In this document: piece by piece, positions 22,852 through 33,145 of the stretch | Layout: every line of letters begins with the position of its first letter | How positions within the stretch are numbered: the stretch's first letter is position 1 | Assembly: GCA_002633025.1 (NCBI GenBank) | Contig: NMRB01000045.1 | Location: 393,101 to 457,100 of the forward strand | Length of the DNA: 64,000 nt | From: Notospermus geniculatus | Taxonomy: Eukaryota; Nemertea; Pilidiophora; Heteronemertea; Lineidae | Direction: 5' to 3' | The notes under the pieces: model-generated | Databases searched by the model: none | Seen by the model: the letters and a program-made list of their open reading frames with translations, nothing else | Told to the model about the DNA's origin: nothing | Program-made: the position numbers and the translations under genes

Positions 22852-23560
22852 AAGGTCTCGGGCCACTTGCGCGTTTTGCGCTGTGTGATGCGTCAAATCT
22901 TTTGTTATTTTCCGCCGTTCTGCTTCCTAACAAAAGATTTGACGCATCACGCAGCGCGAAACGCACAAGTGGAACCCGACCTTAAAGCTTAGCGCACATG
23001 TCCGACAAAACTCAATGCGTTAGGGGTGTTTGTTAAAATCGACTGCCCTGGCTGAATGACTAGTCGACAGCGTTGGGTCAGTCGACTTTAAGAACACCCC
23101 TAACGGATCGAGTTTTGTCTAAGCCTAAGGGTAGGGACACACCTGACGCGATTCGCATGCGATAGGGCAACGCATGCGTCAAAACATTTGTTTCCGTGCA
23201 GTGCGGCGGAAAATAACAAAGGCGTTGTCGCATGCGTCAACGAATCGCGTTAGGTGTGTCCCTACCCTTAAGAGTAGGGACACACCTAACGCGATTCGTT
23301 GACGCATGCGGCAACGCCTTTGTTATTTTCCGCCGCACTGCACGCGAACAAAGGTTTTGACGCATGCGTCGCCCTATCGCAAGCGAATCGCGTCAGGTGT
23401 GTCCCTACCCTACGCCGGTGACAGACTGGCGCGTAGGCGACGTGTCCTGCACGCGTTCCCCCAACCAGATACTTTGGTAAGTGTTTCGGGCCATGTTACC
23501 GCCTCCCTGATTGGTTGAACGCTTTTCGACACGTTGCTTACGCGCCACTCTGTCACCGCC
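22852..23560. repeat. Chain of five consecutive palindromic MITEs
   Basis: There are five back-to-back inverted repeats of about 130-150 bp: 22852-22983, 22986-23122, 23127-23269, 23273-23411 and 23413-23560. The third and fourth belong to one family (ends GGGTAGGGACACACCT) in opposite orientations. TTAA or TAAG occurs at several junctions. The whole chain interrupts a copy of the MITE family seen at 7401-7627, whose left part is at 22801-22850 and whose right part resumes at about 23566. A single arm of the fifth family is at 63210-63280. Confidence 0.75.
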
Positions 23561-23758
23561 TTAAGTCCGAAGTTGAAGATAATGGGGTGGGGTATGGTCG
23601 GAAACAATAATGACCTGTCCACCTAATTGTCCCACTCCCAATCCAAAGCAAAGAATCACCGTGTGCGAACACTAATTTGAAATCAAAACAGCATTGCTCA
23701 AGTCTTCATTGCACATGCTGTTGATCACTCTTGTAGGCTTAGCTAATTAGTGATTATA

Positions 23759-24380
23759 GTTGCGCTTCCACTACAAAAAAAGCCGCTCTTGTTCTGCTTC
23801 CATAACAGAATTGCCGGGTTTAATAAGTCCGGTTCTATTAAGTGCGGATCTATTTAGTTTGGATAGGTCATGCACAGTCGCAAGCGACCGCGGAGCCACC
23901 TGTAGCCGAGCATAATACTACAAATAGATCCGGTGTTATTGCCATTCCACTACAAAATTTATCCGCATCTAGATTCGGAGTATGATCGGCTATGCTATCC
24001 GAACTAAATAGATCCGCACTTAATAGAACCGGACTTTTTAAACCCGGCAATTTTGTATGGAAGCAGAATAAGAGCGGACAAATACCGGCTTTTTTGTAGT
24101 GGAAGCGCAACTCGAACTAAATAGATCCGCACTTAATAGAACCGGACTTAAGGCGGCTTTCCACGTGCAAGTTTTCGTGGGGTTTTCTTGCGCAAGTTGG
24201 CTCTCTATGGGCAATTCAACTGCGAGCAGCTGTTTATGTAATGGTGAATTGCCCATTGTGAGCCAACTTGCGCAAGAAAACTGTCACGTGGAGAGCCGCC
24301 TTTATTAAACACGGCTATTCTGTAATGGAAGCAGAATAAGAGCGGACAAATACCGGCTTTTTTTGTAGTGGAAGCGCAAC
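23759..24380. mobile_element. Fold-back MITE with TA target site
   Basis: The ends are GTTGCGCTTCCACTACAAAA and its complement, with TA on each side (23757-23758 and 24381-24382). The right arm is present twice in series (about 24050-24118 and 24305-24380), so the element has an internal duplication. Another MITE (24151-24302) sits inside it. Confidence 0.75.
24151..24302. mobile_element. Nested 152-bp MITE, TA duplication
   Basis: The ends are AGGCGGCTTTCCACGTG and its near complement. The surrounding arm reads GGACTTA, then the insert, then TATTAAAC. The intact arm elsewhere reads GGACTTATTAAAC in complement, so TA was duplicated on insertion. Confidence 0.8.
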
Positions 24381-25494
24381 TATTGTTGGCATCGCATTGA
24401 TTGCACGGCAGGACACTAATGCTTCCCTTCGCTGGCGGGTCGAGTTGCGTGGGTTTAAATCATGTCAAAATATACATTCCTCCAAGTTCAAAAACTTTTG
24501 ATTATCTTTATATTTATATTTATCTCCAGTTCTTTTCCTTTCATAGTTCTCATTATTTCTTCTATAACGTACATCTTATTATTTTTGCTGACTACAACAC
24601 CCATGGATATGCCCTCAGTATCGGGTCTGGTATGCCTTGTAAGAAAGGATGCTGTGCTCTGATCATTCATTACATATGTGATAGTGATGGATACTTTCTC
24701 AGTTGATCTAAATGTAATGTGGAAGTTTTGTCCTTGGGCATGTCCGTCGGGGTACCCCACCACAGAAACTGCCTGGTAACGCTTAATACCTATAGGGTGG
24801 CGCTGAACAATCTCCAGTCAGTTTCATGTGGTTCGCTTTTGTGAGGCAGTTACATAAGTCTGGTGGGGGTACCCACAACTAGAAATGTCTGGCAATGGCT
24901 GCTCATCGTTCGTGAAGGGTAAGGTAGATTTACCACTGTTACCATCAGGTACGCATTCTAGTTGAACTAGGTGATCTTTTCGATTCCACTGTGACACCTC
25001 ACGGCCACACCCACCATCACATCCCGGCAGACTTCCATATTCTTGAAGTACCAATATTACATATGTATGCAAGAGAAAATTGGTTCGCAGCATTTGACCA
25101 GATATCTCACTCGATTACACTCAACCACTTACTTCACTTGATGATCTCATTTGACCAGTTCCCCTCACTCGATCATACTCAATTCTCCCACTAGACGACA
25201 TACGCTACATCACCCAACCACTTACATTACCTCACTCGATTGTTGCGGTCAACCAGTGAATGCCTTTTCCACTGACACACTTGCCACACTTGACCAGTTA
25301 CCACAGTCAGCCACCTCACTTCATAATCTCACTCAACTTGACCAGTTTGTATCCCAGTCAGTCTGTTTTCTATTGAACTAGATTATCTCACTACCTCAAT
25401 TATCTCACTTGCACTTCATCAATCATCTCAGTCACCAGAACAACACTATTCTTAGTACCTCTGCCATTCCTTGACATCAATAAGAACTATCGCA

Positions 25495-28400
25495 ATGCCA
25501 CGAACCAAAAGACAAAGCTCTGATACACAGCGCCGCTTACGTAGACAACGCAGGCACATTGCAGCTTTGAATCATTCAACTTCACTGCACTCAAATGACC
25601 TCATTTCACATGCTGGACAAACACACACTGCTTGTTCAAGTACCATTTCAAGTGACAGATACAGAGGAATCAGCAACAATCAAGCAACATCAGATTCTGT
25701 TTACACTTCAACTGGTACACATTTTCTTCGTCTTCAGTGTTCGGCATCTATGCATCAAGCTTCAGCATGTTTTCCTGTTTCTTCTGCTGGTAAGCAGTGT
25801 ACACCGATTGCCTATGTGTCATTATTGTTTGCTGCTGTGAAACATCCATCCACTTGGCTTCAGCAAGACCTTGACAACATTTTAAGGATTGGTGACTCTC
25901 TGTATCGAAATACACCTCACACTCATGATTACGTACAATACACTGAGTTACCTCTTGCTATAGATATTGATAGCCTTTCCTGCTCATTTATAACACAATT
26001 TGGTTCTGCAATGTCTGGATTTCTGATGGAGACACCAAGCCCTGGCACTGATCATGTGTTTTACTCCTTGAATTCAGCACTTGTTCACTGCCTGGCTCAG
26101 TGTAACATTGGTTGCTTATTAACCACATGTGGCTATACTGTGGCTATATTTGCCCACAATCAACAGTATTATGTATTTGATTCACATAGCAGAAATTCTC
26201 ATGGCCAGATAGCACAAGATGGAACAGCTGTGCTGCTTTCTTTTGCCAACATACAAGATATTGTGTGCCACATACAGACCTTGTATCAGCACAGACTTAG
26301 GGCTCAGTTTGATGTGATTCCACTGTCACTGGTCTCTTTAGTTCCGTCTAATACCACAAACTCCAGTGATGTTGCCACAACATCTACTCAGCAATCACAT
26401 GATTTACTTGATAGATACTTCTTGTATCAAAGTGAGAGGCAAGCACAACAACATAACAAGATATCAGCACAACAAAGTAAAGGCATTCACTCGTATCATT
26501 CAAACCTCACTTCATATAAAATGCAATGTGCATCAAGACAACAGGAAAATTACAAGATTTCAGAACCATACCACTATAATGAAGACAGATGTTATCGACA
26601 ACAACAGAAAGCAAATGACAGACCACAGAAGAGACTCTGTCACAACGAAAATGATGAATACAGGCAAGAACAGAAAGCAAATGACAGACCACAGAAGAGA
26701 CTCCGTCACAACGAAAATGATGAATACAGGCAAGAACAGAAAGCAAATGACAGACCACAGAAGAGACTCCGTCACAACGAAAATGATGAATACAGGCAAG
26801 AACAGAAAGCAAATGACAGACCACAGAAGAGACTCCGTCACAACGAAAATGATGAATACAGGCAAGAACAAAAAGCAAAGGACAGATCACAAAAGAGACT
26901 CCGTTACCACCAAGATGCTGAATACACACAAAGACACCTCTCTTTACTCAGCACTCAGAAGCAAACATACAGGAAAGATACCGAATACAGGAAAAAAGAA
27001 CTGTCTTCCGACAGAGCTCGTAAGAAACATAAATATGATGAAGATACTCAGCATAGACAAAAAAAACTCTCTTCCAACAAAGCCTGCAAGAAAACCCGTT
27101 ATGCAAATGATGAAACTCACAGGAAATGCCACCAGAAAAAAAATAGGGAGAGAAACAAACAAAGGTATCATACAGATAAAGCATATCAAAATAAAGTGAA
27201 AAGCAAAGCAAGAGCCAGACGCCAAAAACGCGACAAAACACAGCCCCCAACTCCAAATATGACACAAACAATAAACAACTTCAAAGAGTCTGTGAAATCT
27301 GGCCCAGAGTACATATGCACTGTGTGTCATAGACTGCTATTCCAGAATCAAGTGGTTCAGTGTCACAGAGCAAATTACAACACAACTCCTGACAAACAAT
27401 CAAATGCTGAAAGGTGTCTGACTGGGAAATACATACGAACATGTGTACTAAACAACAACTGGGATGAAAGTACTCAATTTGCTAACAGTTACGGCACACG
27501 TGATAAAGAATGGATATGTCATGCATGCCATCAGTCATTGGTTAAAGGCAAAGTCCCATCTCTTGCTGTTGTCAATGGTCTGCAGTTGGAAGATATTCCA
27601 CATCCATTGCAAGATCTTAATTTCTTGGAGAAACAATTAATTGCACTTCACATTCCATTTGCGAAAATAGTTCCACTACCAAAGGGTGGTCAAAAAGGAG
27701 TCTATGGTCCGGTAGTGTCTGTGCCAGCAAACATCACACAAACTGTCAATGCTCTTCCCAGACCTGTACAGGAATCTGCTCTCATCAAAGTAAAATTGAA
27801 AAGGAAACTGGAGTACAGAGGTCATGTTGCTTATTCATTTGTCAGGCCTTCCAAACTACATGCTGCTCTTACCTATTTGAAAGACAACAATATCCTCTAC
27901 AAAGATGTTCCTCTAGACTTGAATTGGGAAGACAACCACTTGACCACAGATGTAGATCTCATTCACAATCCACTTTCTGACAATGATGACTCTTCAAATG
28001 AACCATCACAAAATGAAAATGAGTCAAATGAGAAGGCTAGTACTGCAGACCATCCACATTCTGACAACCACCACAACTTGCAGTCAAATGCATCCATTTA
28101 TGATACAGAAAAAACTAACATCGAGACTGAACCCGACATTTACAGCACCATATATGACACTCCAGTTGATACCTGTTTACAACCAGTGGATATTGGGCAG
28201 GAAGTGATGGATCAACATGATAACATTGCATATTGTTTAGCACCAGCTGAAGGCAACAGACCAGTATCCATGCTCAATGTGCCAGATATTGAGACCAAGT
28301 CCTTTCCACAGCAATTACCATCTGGAAAATTTGGTTACAACACGAATAGGTCAGTCAAAATTGGATTGAATCGCTACTACAATGCTCGTTTGTTCAATGC

Positions 28401-31400
28401 AGATCCCCGTTTTGCTACAGACACAAATTATTTGTTCTTTTCCCAGTATATGAGTGAATTGCAGCAGGTAGTTTCGAGTATCTCCATTGCTCTCAGGAAA
28501 GGAACTTCCACAACTGGCACAGGACACAGGATCACTGCAGGCATGTTGAAAGACAAAGACAGTGTGAAGAGACTTCTCTTGTCTGATACTGGATTCAGAT
28601 TCATGCAACCAATTCGCGATACTCCACCATATTGGGAACGGACATTAAAAGATCTGTTGGCCATGATTCGCCAATTAGGTATTCCAACTTGGTTTCTAAC
28701 ATTCTCCGCTGCAGATCTCCGTTGGGAAGAAGTTCTTACAACACTATCTCAGAGTTCAGGAAAGGAAAGTCCAGTTGAAGAACTAACTTACACTGACAAG
28801 ACCAAACTCCTCCGTGAGAATCCCGTCTTGGCATCGAGAATGTTCAATCACAGAGTGCAGATGCTCTTCACTAAATTGCTATTAAGTGATGCACAACCAG
28901 TAGGGAAGGTGATTGACTTTTTTTGGCGCACTGAGTTTCAGGCACGTGGTTCTCCTCATATTCATTGCCTTGTCTGGATTGAAAATGCACCCAAACTCGA
29001 CAGCAACACAGATGAAGAGATATGTGCCTTCATTGACAAATACATCTCATGTGAACTCCCCAATGAAGACACTAATCCTGAACTACACAAAATTGTGAAA
29101 GAAGTGCAGACACATAGCAAAGCTCACTCCAAATCGTGCCGAAAAGGAGGAAAAAAATGCAGATTCAACTTCCCAAAACCACCTTCACCAGTAACATTTA
29201 TTATCCGTCCTACCAAAGACTATACTGAGCTCAAGCAAGATGCTGAAATAGCCGAGATGGTAAAAGCTTCAGTACTACTTGATCAACAGGATTCCGCACA
29301 GAAACAATGCAGCTCACCAACAGATCCATCTCTTCAGAGTGTTAGTGAAGGACAATCATGTGAGACTGTTGACAATATCATGGAAGATAGTGATACACTG
29401 AAAATCACACGAGCTATGGCACAAGAAAATGTACAAAAGATATGGAATATTATGAATCAGCCAACTGATGAGTCTGATGAAATACTCTCGGCAGCAGACA
29501 TCCTTGCAAAAGCTGGGCTGACACAGGAAGAATATGAAAAGAGCATGGCTATCCTTTCCAAGAAAGTCAGTATTGTCATCAAACGTGAACCAAAGGATGC
29601 ATGGGTGAACAACTACAATCCAGCTCTCCTTCAAGCATGGAATGCCAATATGGATATCCAGTATGTGTTAGATCCATACACTTGCGTTATGTACATCCTG
29701 TCATACATAAGCAAGGCTGAGCATGAAATGAGTCAGTTGCTCAAACAAGCTCAGCAAGAGAACAGATCAGAAAACAACGAAGATGCTGTAAAAGAAATGA
29801 AACGTCTTGGCAGTGTCTATCTCCACAATCGAGAGGTCAGCGCACAAGAAGCTACATACCGAGTCACTGGCATGAAATTGAAGGATTGCTCCAGACAAGT
29901 TATATTTGTTCCAACTGATCCTAACTGTACAAAGATGAGTCTCCCTTTGAAAGTGATACAAAGTAAGGCTGAATCTGATGATTCTGAGGATGTTTGGATG
30001 AAATCAATTGTAGACCGCTACAAAGCTCGTCCACAAACAACAGAATTCTCTGACATGTGCCTTGCGAGCTTTGTATCTAACTACAGAGTCCTACCATCCA
30101 CTGCAAAATCACAAACGAATAAAGAAAAAGACCCAGTGGACATAGAATTAGAGGGAGACCACGGTGAATTGGAATGTGCATCTGTATCTACAAACCAGGT
30201 ACCAGTGATCGAACTGAGAAATGGACTTGGAAAAATTCAGAGAAGATCAAGAGGTTCTCCAGCTGTTGTGCGCTCTGCCAGGTTCTCCAAAACAAAACAA
30301 CCTGAAAAATATTATCACAATTTGCTTGCTCTCTACCTGCCATTCACAACTGAAAGCCAACTAGGACCACAACCATACCAAACATCAGAAGAATTCTATC
30401 TCAAAGCAGCTGTTAAACTTCCAAATTCAGACACATTAGACACAGTTCAGAACATTGTCAACCATAACAGAAACATGTTTGAAGTCGGTGTAGAATCCCT
30501 TCAAGAGGCATGGGAACAACTTCAGGAAAATCCACCACTAGAAGATGCGTGGGCACAAATTGCACCATCAACTGAAGAGAATCGCCTTGATACTGACAAA
30601 CCAAATGATGAAAACCAGAATGAAACTGATGTCAATGATGATGATATACCCGATCTTGCAAGTACCGGTCAGACACAATCATCTTTGCAAAGTTCAGGCA
30701 ACATGGAAGTTATCCATACAGGCATATCTCCTGAGGAAGCTCAGTATCTCCTCCGATCACTCAACAAGAAACAATCAGTCGTTTTCACTTCAATCCGGAA
30801 ATGGTGTCTACAGAAACGACATGGCAAGAATCCAGAACCCCTGAATATCTTCATATCTGGACCAGGTGGCACAGGCAAAAGCCATCTAATCAAAGCTATT
30901 GAGTATGAATCCACGAAACTCTTGCAACCAATGATGGATAGCCCACAAAATGTCTGTGTTCTGAAAACGGCATCTACAGGCACTGCAGCATACAATATCA
31001 ATGGACAAACTGTTCATGGTGCATTTTCCATCCCAAAAGGACTCAAACTCCCATATGTACCTCTTGGTGAAGATCGAATCAACACACTGAGGTCAACATT
31101 GCATGAACTACAGATTTTGATTATTGATGAAGTTTCCATGATAAGTGACAGATTGTTGATCTACATCCATGGCAGACTGAAGCAAATCAAACAATGTGAC
31201 AAACTTTTTGGAGGAGTTACTGTACTTGCATTTGGAGACTTCTTCCAACTTCCCCCAGTGAGAGCCAAGCTCCTGTGCAACCTCAACCCCAATGACATCT
31301 TCAACATATGGTCCAACAACTTCCTCCATGTTGAACTCACTGAAATAATGCGCCAGAGAGAAGAGTCTGACTTTGCTCACCTACTCAATAGAATTCGAAA

Positions 31401-32892
31401 GAGAACTATTTCAGAAACATTGCAACCACAGGATGAAGCCATCTTGAAACAACAGCTTCTCTCTGTTACCACTGATGATCCAACATATCCCAGCAATGCA
31501 TTACATGTGTATGCTACTCGAAGAGAGGTCAATGCTTTCAACTTGAAACAGTTGGATTCACTGAAATCACCCACTGTAACCATTCATGCTAAAGATGCAT
31601 ACAAAGATCCTGTAAGTGGAAATAACTCCAAAAATGCACCAAAACACAAAGCATGGAAAAGCAGTAGCACTGACTTGCCACAAACACTTGACATAGCTAT
31701 TGGGGCTCGTGTTATGCTACTCCGCAACATCAGTGTTCAAGATGGTCTTATTAATGGTGCAATGGGGAGAGTGACAGATATTCTCCCTCATTCTTCACCT
31801 CAACAAACCAGCGTCCCAAAAGCAATATGTATTGAATTTGATGACAAGAAAGCAGGCAGAGAATTCATGAAGAAATCAGCTTTCAGACACACAACACCAA
31901 ACAATTCTGTCAGCATAGAACCAGTTCATGAGAAGCTAGATACAAGTCCAGTAATGAGAACCCAATTTCCACTGTCACTCTCTTGGGCATGCACCATCCA
32001 CAAGACACAAGGAATGTCAGTGAAAGAAATCGTCATTTCACTGCAGACAATCTTCCTTCCAGGTCAAGCATATGTTGCTCTCAGTCGTGTAACAAACTTG
32101 ACTGGACTTCACTTGTTAGACTACCGGTCTTCAGCATTGTACTGCAATGACAAAGTTGAAAAATCCATGCTTGAAATGAATCCTTTAAAACACACTGATG
32201 ACATATTTCAAGATCTTCCAGCCAGTTCACTGGTTATCATTCACCACAACATAGAAAGCTTACCAACCCATTTTCCAGATCTTCAACAAACTCTGTACGT
32301 TCCACATGCACATTTCATCTGCTTATCAGAAACTTGGCTCCAAAACAATCAAGCCAATCAGTTCAAAATCCCAGGATTCACCTTCTACCACAAAAGCAGA
32401 CATCAATGCTACCATGAAGATTCACCATTTTTCCAACAACAAAGAGGTGGAGTCGGAATTTATGCCAAAGAAAGTCTCCAGTGTCACCGATTTGATTTGG
32501 GAGTCAACAACCTCGAGTATATTGCTCTCTATGTACAGGACAATGAAACTGCCATGCTTGTCATCGTCATATACAGGCCGCCCTCATACAATACCACTAC
32601 ATTCTGCCAAATCTTGAAATACGCCCTTGAAAATGCAGATTTACCCTTCCCTGACCATGTTGTAGTCACTGGAGACTTCAATGAAGATGTCGACAAATGC
32701 AGCACACCAATCAAGAACACCTTCACAAGCCAAGGATACATTCCAATCAAAACATCTTCTACAACTACATCTGGCACAACAATTGACCACATTTACATCA
32801 AATCATCACTACCTCCAAATTCTATATCTTCAGGAGTCCTTTCCACATACTATAGCTATCATGACCCAATCTATTGCACGCTGCCATTATAG
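25495..32892 (+). CDS. Helentron Rep-helicase-endonuclease with C76-like protease domain
   Basis: One uninterrupted 2,465-residue frame. I start it at the ATG at 25495, since the longer frame begins with TTG. Domains in order are: residues about 95-265, a cysteine-protease-like module resembling the herpesvirus tegument (C76) deubiquitinase fold, with a conserved Gln-Cys (KQCTPIAY) and an Asp-x-His (FDSHSRN); about 367-560, Lys/Arg/Gln-rich repeats; about 600-690, Cys pairs (CTVCHRLL, CHACHQSL); about 950-1420, the Helitron Rep region with the HUH motif PHIHCLVW and a tyrosine motif DPYTCVMYILSYISK; about 1770-2210, a PIF1-like helicase with Walker A GPGGTGKSHLI, Walker B IIDEVSMI and a late ALSRV motif; and about 2240-2465, an exonuclease-endonuclease-phosphatase domain (LSETWL, YRPPSY, TGDFNED, TIDHIYI). 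Nicking, unwinding and strand transfer of the element are the family roles. The protease role is unknown. Confidence 0.9.
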   Translation: MPRTKRQSSDTQRRLRRQRRHIAALNHSTSLHSNDLISHAGQTHTACSSTISSDRYRGISNNQATSDSVYTSTGTHFLRLQCSASMHQASACFPVSSAGKQCTPIAYVSLLFAAVKHPSTWLQQDLDNILRIGDSLYRNTPHTHDYVQYTELPLAIDIDSLSCSFITQFGSAMSGFLMETPSPGTDHVFYSLNSALVHCLAQCNIGCLLTTCGYTVAIFAHNQQYYVFDSHSRNSHGQIAQDGTAVLLSFANIQDIVCHIQTLYQHRLRAQFDVIPLSLVSLVPSNTTNSSDVATTSTQQSHDLLDRYFLYQSERQAQQHNKISAQQSKGIHSYHSNLTSYKMQCASRQQENYKISEPYHYNEDRCYRQQQKANDRPQKRLCHNENDEYRQEQKANDRPQKRLRHNENDEYRQEQKANDRPQKRLRHNENDEYRQEQKANDRPQKRLRHNENDEYRQEQKAKDRSQKRLRYHQDAEYTQRHLSLLSTQKQTYRKDTEYRKKELSSDRARKKHKYDEDTQHRQKKLSSNKACKKTRYANDETHRKCHQKKNRERNKQRYHTDKAYQNKVKSKARARRQKRDKTQPPTPNMTQTINNFKESVKSGPEYICTVCHRLLFQNQVVQCHRANYNTTPDKQSNAERCLTGKYIRTCVLNNNWDESTQFANSYGTRDKEWICHACHQSLVKGKVPSLAVVNGLQLEDIPHPLQDLNFLEKQLIALHIPFAKIVPLPKGGQKGVYGPVVSVPANITQTVNALPRPVQESALIKVKLKRKLEYRGHVAYSFVRPSKLHAALTYLKDNNILYKDVPLDLNWEDNHLTTDVDLIHNPLSDNDDSSNEPSQNENESNEKASTADHPHSDNHHNLQSNASIYDTEKTNIETEPDIYSTIYDTPVDTCLQPVDIGQEVMDQHDNIAYCLAPAEGNRPVSMLNVPDIETKSFPQQLPSGKFGYNTNRSVKIGLNRYYNARLFNADPRFATDTNYLFFSQYMSELQQVVSSISIALRKGTSTTGTGHRITAGMLKDKDSVKRLLLSDTGFRFMQPIRDTPPYWERTLKDLLAMIRQLGIPTWFLTFSAADLRWEEVLTTLSQSSGKESPVEELTYTDKTKLLRENPVLASRMFNHRVQMLFTKLLLSDAQPVGKVIDFFWRTEFQARGSPHIHCLVWIENAPKLDSNTDEEICAFIDKYISCELPNEDTNPELHKIVKEVQTHSKAHSKSCRKGGKKCRFNFPKPPSPVTFIIRPTKDYTELKQDAEIAEMVKASVLLDQQDSAQKQCSSPTDPSLQSVSEGQSCETVDNIMEDSDTLKITRAMAQENVQKIWNIMNQPTDESDEILSAADILAKAGLTQEEYEKSMAILSKKVSIVIKREPKDAWVNNYNPALLQAWNANMDIQYVLDPYTCVMYILSYISKAEHEMSQLLKQAQQENRSENNEDAVKEMKRLGSVYLHNREVSAQEATYRVTGMKLKDCSRQVIFVPTDPNCTKMSLPLKVIQSKAESDDSEDVWMKSIVDRYKARPQTTEFSDMCLASFVSNYRVLPSTAKSQTNKEKDPVDIELEGDHGELECASVSTNQVPVIELRNGLGKIQRRSRGSPAVVRSARFSKTKQPEKYYHNLLALYLPFTTESQLGPQPYQTSEEFYLKAAVKLPNSDTLDTVQNIVNHNRNMFEVGVESLQEAWEQLQENPPLEDAWAQIAPSTEENRLDTDKPNDENQNETDVNDDDIPDLASTGQTQSSLQSSGNMEVIHTGISPEEAQYLLRSLNKKQSVVFTSIRKWCLQKRHGKNPEPLNIFISGPGGTGKSHLIKAIEYESTKLLQPMMDSPQNVCVLKTASTGTAAYNINGQTVHGAFSIPKGLKLPYVPLGEDRINTLRSTLHELQILIIDEVSMISDRLLIYIHGRLKQIKQCDKLFGGVTVLAFGDFFQLPPVRAKLLCNLNPNDIFNIWSNNFLHVELTEIMRQREESDFAHLLNRIRKRTISETLQPQDEAILKQQLLSVTTDDPTYPSNALHVYATRREVNAFNLKQLDSLKSPTVTIHAKDAYKDPVSGNNSKNAPKHKAWKSSSTDLPQTLDIAIGARVMLLRNISVQDGLINGAMGRVTDILPHSSPQQTSVPKAICIEFDDKKAGREFMKKSAFRHTTPNNSVSIEPVHEKLDTSPVMRTQFPLSLSWACTIHKTQGMSVKEIVISLQTIFLPGQAYVALSRVTNLTGLHLLDYRSSALYCNDKVEKSMLEMNPLKHTDDIFQDLPASSLVIIHHNIESLPTHFPDLQQTLYVPHAHFICLSETWLQNNQANQFKIPGFTFYHKSRHQCYHEDSPFFQQQRGGVGIYAKESLQCHRFDLGVNNLEYIALYVQDNETAMLVIVIYRPPSYNTTTFCQILKYALENADLPFPDHVVVTGDFNEDVDKCSTPIKNTFTSQGYIPIKTSSTTTSGTTIDHIYIKSSLPPNSISSGVLSTYYSYHDPIYCTLPL
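26599..26928 (+). repeat. In-frame 66-bp tandem repeat in the Helentron gene
   Basis: Units begin at 26599 (diverged), 26665, 26731, 26797 and 26863 (partly diverged). The three middle units are essentially identical. Each encodes 22 residues rich in Gln, Lys, Arg and Asn (core KANDRPQKRLRHNENDEYR). More degenerate relatives follow to about 27230. Identity between units implies recent expansion. Confidence 0.85.
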
Positions 32893-33145
32893 CCTTCACC
32901 TTTTCCTTCCTAGCAGCATACAACATAACTATTAAGTAATAAGGACATCAAAGTATGTTCCAACTTGAGGTGGCCACAGTATGAATTCATTTCAGTCATT
33001 TGGACTGACTGAAATAAATTCTCTGACATTGTACTTGTTGAATACAGTCTAATTCATCGCAAGACTGTGCATCCATCTGCAACATACAGTATCACTAAGC
33101 ATTCATTTTTACTACCTAATTCTCATTCCTATACTTTCAGAAACC

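Larger units (their letters stand above)
22630..25030. repeat. Inverted arms around a MITE nest
   Basis: Sequence at 22630-22795 (with GTGGGTGTGGCCGTGAGG and CTTCACGAACGATGAGCAGC) recurs inverted at about 24850-25025. The 2.4-kb arm-to-arm interval is packed with other palindromic elements, listed separately. This may be one old fold-back element that has served as a repeated landing site. Confidence 0.65.

Noticed and set aside
24401-24706. 101-residue frame with a hydrophobic stretch
   Set aside because: A/T-rich sequence beside MITEs, with no homologue that I can recognise and frames open on both strands.
26366-27199. 277-residue frame overlapping the Helentron gene
   Set aside because: It is a shadow of the 66-bp in-frame tandem repeat in another frame. 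The minus-strand frames at 26507-27330 are the same kind of artefact.
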